Assembly (NCBI RefSeq): GCF_028554725.1
Contig: NC_071667.1
Location: forward strand, 81,754,001-81,818,000
Reading direction: 5' to 3'
From: Zeugodacus cucurbitae
Taxonomy: Eukaryota > Arthropoda > Insecta > Diptera > Tephritidae
Length of the DNA stretch: 64,000 nucleotides
Shown piece by piece: positions 59,645-64,000 of this stretch (position 1 is its first letter; every line of letters starts with the position of its first letter). The notes under the pieces were generated by a model that was not told where the DNA came from, did no database searches, and saw only the letters and a list, made by a program, of their open reading frames with translations. Both the position numbers and the translations under genes were made by a program.

Positions 59645-61774
59645 CTGTGAGAGGATTCCATCATTTGATGATATTATTAAATCATCCATTTTCTGCTCGA
59701 GTTCTTCTGTTTCACTCAAATTTGCTTGTTCTTTGGTTTCTTCGATTAGGTGCTTTTCTTCAGTTGATATCGGAGAAGGTGATATTATATCAGCATCAAT
59801 CGATTTCGGTGTAGGCGTAAATTCTGGTGCGTATATGTTTAAAGAAGTAGGTGAAGTATCGAGAGCAGTCTCTGGTTCAGTTTCAAAAGTACCAGGTGCA
59901 GAGACTTGAACAATGTCAAATGAAGGATCATTAATGACAGGATTATCTCCCTCAGCGTTGATTTCGTTAGTATGGAAATTCGATTCATCAACGGCAGAAA
60001 ACTCAATGCCCGGTGCAAATGGTTCTTGAAGCTGTTGGCGTGCTTCAGAAGAAGTACTTTCAAGGTAAAATGATTCTTGCATATTTGCAGCATTATCCAT
60101 ATCGATCGGAATTTGTGGAATATCCTTCACTGATGAATGGAATTCATTTTGCAAGTTCATTTGCATCTCTTCCGTGGATGGCGAATGTGAAATATTTTCT
60201 TTTTCTTCAACATCAAGCAACTCTTTTCCTTCGGCGGTGAATTCTTGTTGTGATGTTTCCTCAACAAATGAAGTGTTCAAATCTATTGGTAATGGCTGTA
60301 CTGTATTAAATACATCTTCGATAATTTCTAAATTTTCTTTAGGGATCTCTTGTGTTTCATCATCTTTTTCAACAGCTAACGGTTGTAAATCCATTTCCAA
60401 ATCGACGGAAGTCTCGGGACCATGATCAATCAAGTTTAAGGGCGATTGATTGAGCCTATCTGAATAATCTTCATTTGCATCTCTTTCTATTTCAAGCATA
60501 TTCGCGGCATAATTATTGAGACTTTGCAAATGATCATTAGCTAATTGAGACTTTTGCTGTGTGTGCTCTACCGTACCAACACCTATCAAATCGTCTTCTT
60601 GCTCCAATTCATGCGGGCGTTTTGCAGCTTCGTGTTCAAAATCATTTTCTTCTGGTAAAGCAATGGCGTCCAAATTGGATTCAGCACTTCCCTTGCGTGG
60701 GCTCTGAGCAACAAAATCGTCATCGCCCAGTAAATGACGTGGAAGTGACTTTGGTTGGGCTCGTAATTGTATTTCGTCAGCACTATTTGAAGCTACTTCT
60801 TCATCCACAAATATTTGGTTATCACTGTTACCCGTAGTTGGAGAAGTGGGAATTGATCCAAAGCTTGGAACAAATTCTATTGCATTTGGATTTAATTGAG
60901 AGTGCATTTCAGAGTCAAAATCACTGTTTCCAGTGTTTTCCTCAAAGGCAATATCGCCATGAACATTTGAAATTGATGGAACGGTATTCTCTTTATCCTC
61001 ATTTGAAAATTCTTCGTTCTTTATTATATTTTCTTCGGTAGACAATTGCTGTAATTCTTGGTTTGGAGCACTCTCGCTAAGGCTATTTGTTCTATTAGTG
61101 TTATTGGTTGCTAAAGAACTGGGGTCGTCTTCTTCTGTCTCATCCGCATGGCTACCAGTATTAGGACAATCTTCCAACAAATCTGCAACTTGTTTTGGCA
61201 GAAATTCTTCTTGTGGTATATTTTGAATTTGCATTTGCACTTGCAACACACCGGTATCTGCATAGCCGTCTTCACCGGCTGTAGAGGTAGTATTCGAAGT
61301 TGTTGAAAAATCACCATCATTTTTTATTATTTCTACGTCGACTTCTTCATTCTCTACAATGCCGGTTGCGGCATTGTCAGCGTCTGCGTTAACTGCGGCT
61401 GAAATGCCAACGACACCGTTACCAACTTCGTGATGGTCTAGCAAAAGTATATCGTCGGCACCGACATCACCATGCTCGTATCCATATCCATGCCCGTTGC
61501 CAACTTCCTCTACACTTTCCACGTCTTTACAAGCCACACCGGCTTTCAACTGCTGCAGTTGCTGCTGCTGCTGCTTTTCGCTCTGCTGCCCTTCTTTGAT
61601 ATATTTCCATTCCTCTTCATCATCATGCTCTTCATGTACCTCAAATTTTCCCCCAATCTCATCTACAGCAACATTATCACACACACCATCACCTCTATCC
61701 ATCTGCAAATTCTCCATTAAATGTTGAGAATTTTGCAAGAAATTGTCCAAATGCGCATTATCCTCGTGCTCCAT
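59645..61774 (-). CDS. Map205: Map205, N-terminal coding exon
   Basis: The ATG at 61,774 opens a 710-codon exon ending exactly in phase 0 at CAG|GTATGT. The N-terminus MEHEDNAHLDNFLQNSQHLM and the following EEEWKYIKEGQQSEKQQQQQ match my memory of Drosophila Map205. That protein binds microtubules and sequesters Polo kinase on them outside mitosis. Visible features are a Gln run near residues 65-78, strongly acidic low-complexity sequence throughout, a PAM2-like motif LNPNAIEFVP at 294-303, KEN tripeptides at 261, 479 and 525, and several S/T-P sites (for example SIPTSPTT and LDTSPTS). No globular domain is seen, as expected. The open frame runs past 59,645 into the intron, but that stretch (VCCTFLFLFI...) is not coding. 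Map205 is divergent from the RBM34-like gene. Confidence 0.88.
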
Positions 61775-62744
61775 TTTATTCTAACGTTACGTTTTTATCC
61801 GTAATTTCTTATTTCCTTTTTCTTTGTTCACGCCTACTGGACCTTATTCGCTTCTTAGCTCAGACTACCAAGAGTACTTGAAATTGTTAAAACAATCGTT
61901 GTCTGAATTTAAATATTTAAACGTCACACGAACTCTTAACACATACAGTTCAAAAATTGCTCAATTTTCACCGTTTAAATTTAATATTTTCAACTATTTT
62001 TCCCAACAAACTTTCTGTATGATTTATAAGTCTTCACAAATTTGCTGCACTTTTCGCACTGTGGAGATTTCAAAACCGACCGAAGAACACACCCGGCAAA
62101 ATTATCCAACTGGCGCACGAACCAAATGGGCGGCACGAAATTCGCTCGTATAAAGCGTTGCCACTACAATGTTATTATTAACTATGGGCTACCATTCCAG
62201 CAAATATTGTTAAGTTAAGGCGTTAAGTTCACTTAGAGATCAGCAAATGAGCTAACCTGCAACTTGTATACAATTTGAAATGTTTCCAATTTTGATAAAA
62301 AGCCTTTTTTTAATACTGTTATATTTGATAAACTCATGTAATAGAAGAGCCCAATATTCAACCTAAGTTCGTTATGATAAAAATAGCAAAAAATAATTAA
62401 TAACCACCATATTTTATAAAAATTAAAGATATAAATAAAACTTTAATGATAATTAAGTTCATATCTATATATTAAAATGTCTTTTAATAGAGTACCCAAT
62501 TTTTTAAATTTCAATAATAAGGTTTTAAGATGAGTTCTGAGTTTCTTATTAATACAGTCCACATTATGTGGAATTTGAATGTTTGTGGTTTTAATTGTAA
62601 ATAATGCTGGTTGGATTGGTTAAACAATAATAAAATAAGGTGGCATCATTTTAAACTAAAAAACGTGTGGAGCTGATCAAGTTTTGTGTTTTAGGTGGAA
62701 GAATTTTCGGTGCACTTGTATTTTATTGAAACCAAATATATAAA
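61775..62744. promoter_or_regulatory. Divergent Map205-RBM34-like intergenic region
   Basis: These 970 bp separate two divergent start codons, so both promoters and 5' UTRs must be here. An ORF at 61,824-62,153 shows no protein-like features. I recognise no certain core promoter element; an ACGTG half-site lies 81 bp before the RBM34-like ATG. Confidence 0.6.
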
Positions 62745-64000
62745 ATGACGAAGAGTAAGAATTCTGACTTAGAGAAGAATAATGTGAAAGCAAACGTGCT
62801 GGAGAAAAGCAAAAAAATTAAAAAGGATAAGAAAAAGGGCTTGGAGGACAAGAAGAAGTTAGAGCAGGCCGTAACTAAAAACAATGAGAGTCACATTGCT
62901 CCTTCAAACGGAAGTCCTGATGCAGGTGCTATTGTTAAATCTAAGAAGCCAAAGAAAAATAAGTCCAAACAAAACAAGGCAACAGATAACGTTTCTCCAA
63001 AGGATGGCGGTGACAAACCCATAGAACCTATCGAGAAGAAAAAGGCTAAAAAATTAGCAAAGAAATTAAAGAAAAAAGAAAAGAAGGAAGCTAAAAGGGA
63101 TGAAGTTGTCAAACAGGCACCAAAAGGAAAATCAAAACCACAGTTGGAAAAGGGCGATAAATCTGATACTAAAGGTAATTATATAGTAACTTTCTTAAAA
63201 ATGTACATTACCTCTAATATCGTAATTGTTAACCTATTTAGAAAAAAAGGAACATGATCAAATCAAAGCTGAATGCACTGTTTTTGTTGGAAATTTACCA
63301 GTGAACACTAAGCGTGTTCAATTGGTTCGTCTGTTCAAAGATTATGGGCCAGTTAATGGTGTTCGTTTTAGAACAGCGAATGGAAAAGTACTGTTTAAAC
63401 ATAAACATCGAAGAGAGGCAGGTACACTAAGCGCTTGGATAGTACTTAAGGATCCCGACACTGTAACACGTGCATTGGCTTTAAATGGCACCGTTTTCAA
63501 AAATAATCACATACGTGTAACACGTGGAGATGTAAAGAGTGCAAATACGGATTCGAAACGTACGGTTTTTGTCGGTAACCTAAAGTACAGTAAGTGTAAA
63601 ATTAATGTTTGACACAATGCATATTTTAATATCAAAATCATTTTAGGTGCCAATGAAGAGAAGCTGCGTGAAATATTTTCCGCTTGTGGAGACATTGATT
63701 ATGTGAGATGTCTAAATGATGATAAAGGTTGTAAAGGTGTAGCCTATGTTTGTTTCAAAGCGCCAGAAGCCGTAGGATTGGCGTTGGAACTGAATGAAAC
63801 TGTACTAGACGAACGTCCAATTCACGTTGAACGATATTCTGTTAAAAAATTGGGTGCAAAGAAAACAAAGGATGTAACAGAAGTAGAGAATAAAAAGAAA
63901 CCAGCCGGTGGAAAAACTCAGAAAGACAAATCCAAAAAAGTTAAAGGAGATAATCCAAAAACTAAGCAAGATGCTGATACAAACAAAAAATCAAAGTTTC
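62745..64000 (+). CDS. RBM34/Nop12-like nucleolar RNA-binding protein (cut by window end)
   Basis: Three exons are visible: 62,745-63,174, 63,242-63,589 and 63,647 to the window edge. The two introns are GT..AG (67 and 57 bp) and phase 1. Residues 1-143 are Lys-rich and disordered, with runs such as KKAKKLAKKLKKKEKKEAKR that look like nucleolar localisation signals. RRM1 begins CTVFVGNLPVNTKRVQLV (about 155) and contains the long basic loop (VRFRTANGKVLFKHKHRREA) typical of RBM34/Nop12. RRM2 begins RTVFVGNLKY (about 250), with RNP1-like KGVAYVCF. A Lys-rich tail follows. This architecture places it in the RBM34/yeast Nop12 family, which functions in 60S ribosome biogenesis. The C-terminus is outside the window, so length and the last exon are unknown. 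Confidence 0.87.

Noticed and set aside
60559..60837. Plus-strand ORFs of 60-92 codons across 59,600-61,730
   Set aside because: All are antisense shadows of the Map205 N-terminal exon.

Overview
This is nuclear DNA from a higher fly (Diptera, Brachycera), most likely a tephritid fruit fly or close relative. The DNA is AT-rich, has short introns with GT..AG ends inside coding genes and very long introns elsewhere, and carries fly-type transposon debris. The four clear genes are closest to Drosophila kurtz, modulo, Map205 and an RBM34-type RNA-binding protein. The tephritid assignment is an inference from remembered transposon families; no search was run.

Layout. Positions 1-22,200 hold no convincing intact host gene. 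They contain degenerate repeats: two partial copies of a short non-autonomous element and a fuller third copy in the opposite orientation, three dead RTE-type retrotransposon fragments, a Helitron/DINE-like element with a 154-bp tandem array, and one decayed non-LTR retrotransposon 3' end. Positions 22,208-26,879 (minus strand) hold kurtz, the non-visual beta-arrestin, as two coding exons separated by a 3.3-kb intron. That intron carries a LINE fragment and a candidate nested micro-gene. Modulo, a nucleolin-like nucleolar protein with four RRMs, is divergent from kurtz at 28,038-29,962 (plus strand, four exons). Map205 is on the minus strand as two large coding exons, 61,774-59,645 and 39,033-36,940. 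The exons are phase-compatible and flank a 20.6-kb intron. An RBM34-like protein starts at 62,745 (plus strand), divergent from Map205, and runs off the right edge.

How the genes fit together. As I recall, kurtz, modulo and Map205 are also neighbours at the tip of Drosophila 3R, so this appears to be conserved microsynteny rather than a functional operon. Two of the four genes (modulo and the RBM34-like gene) encode nucleolar or ribosome-biogenesis RRM proteins. Kurtz is a receptor-endocytosis adaptor. Map205 is a microtubule-associated regulator of Polo kinase. Large non-coding stretches between the genes contain mostly microsatellites and no structure I could assign.

I found no clear new multi-gene system. 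The items most worth checking are the small nested two-exon ORF in the kurtz intron, the KEN and PAM2 motifs in Map205, the E-box in the modulo promoter, and the well-preserved small transposons.
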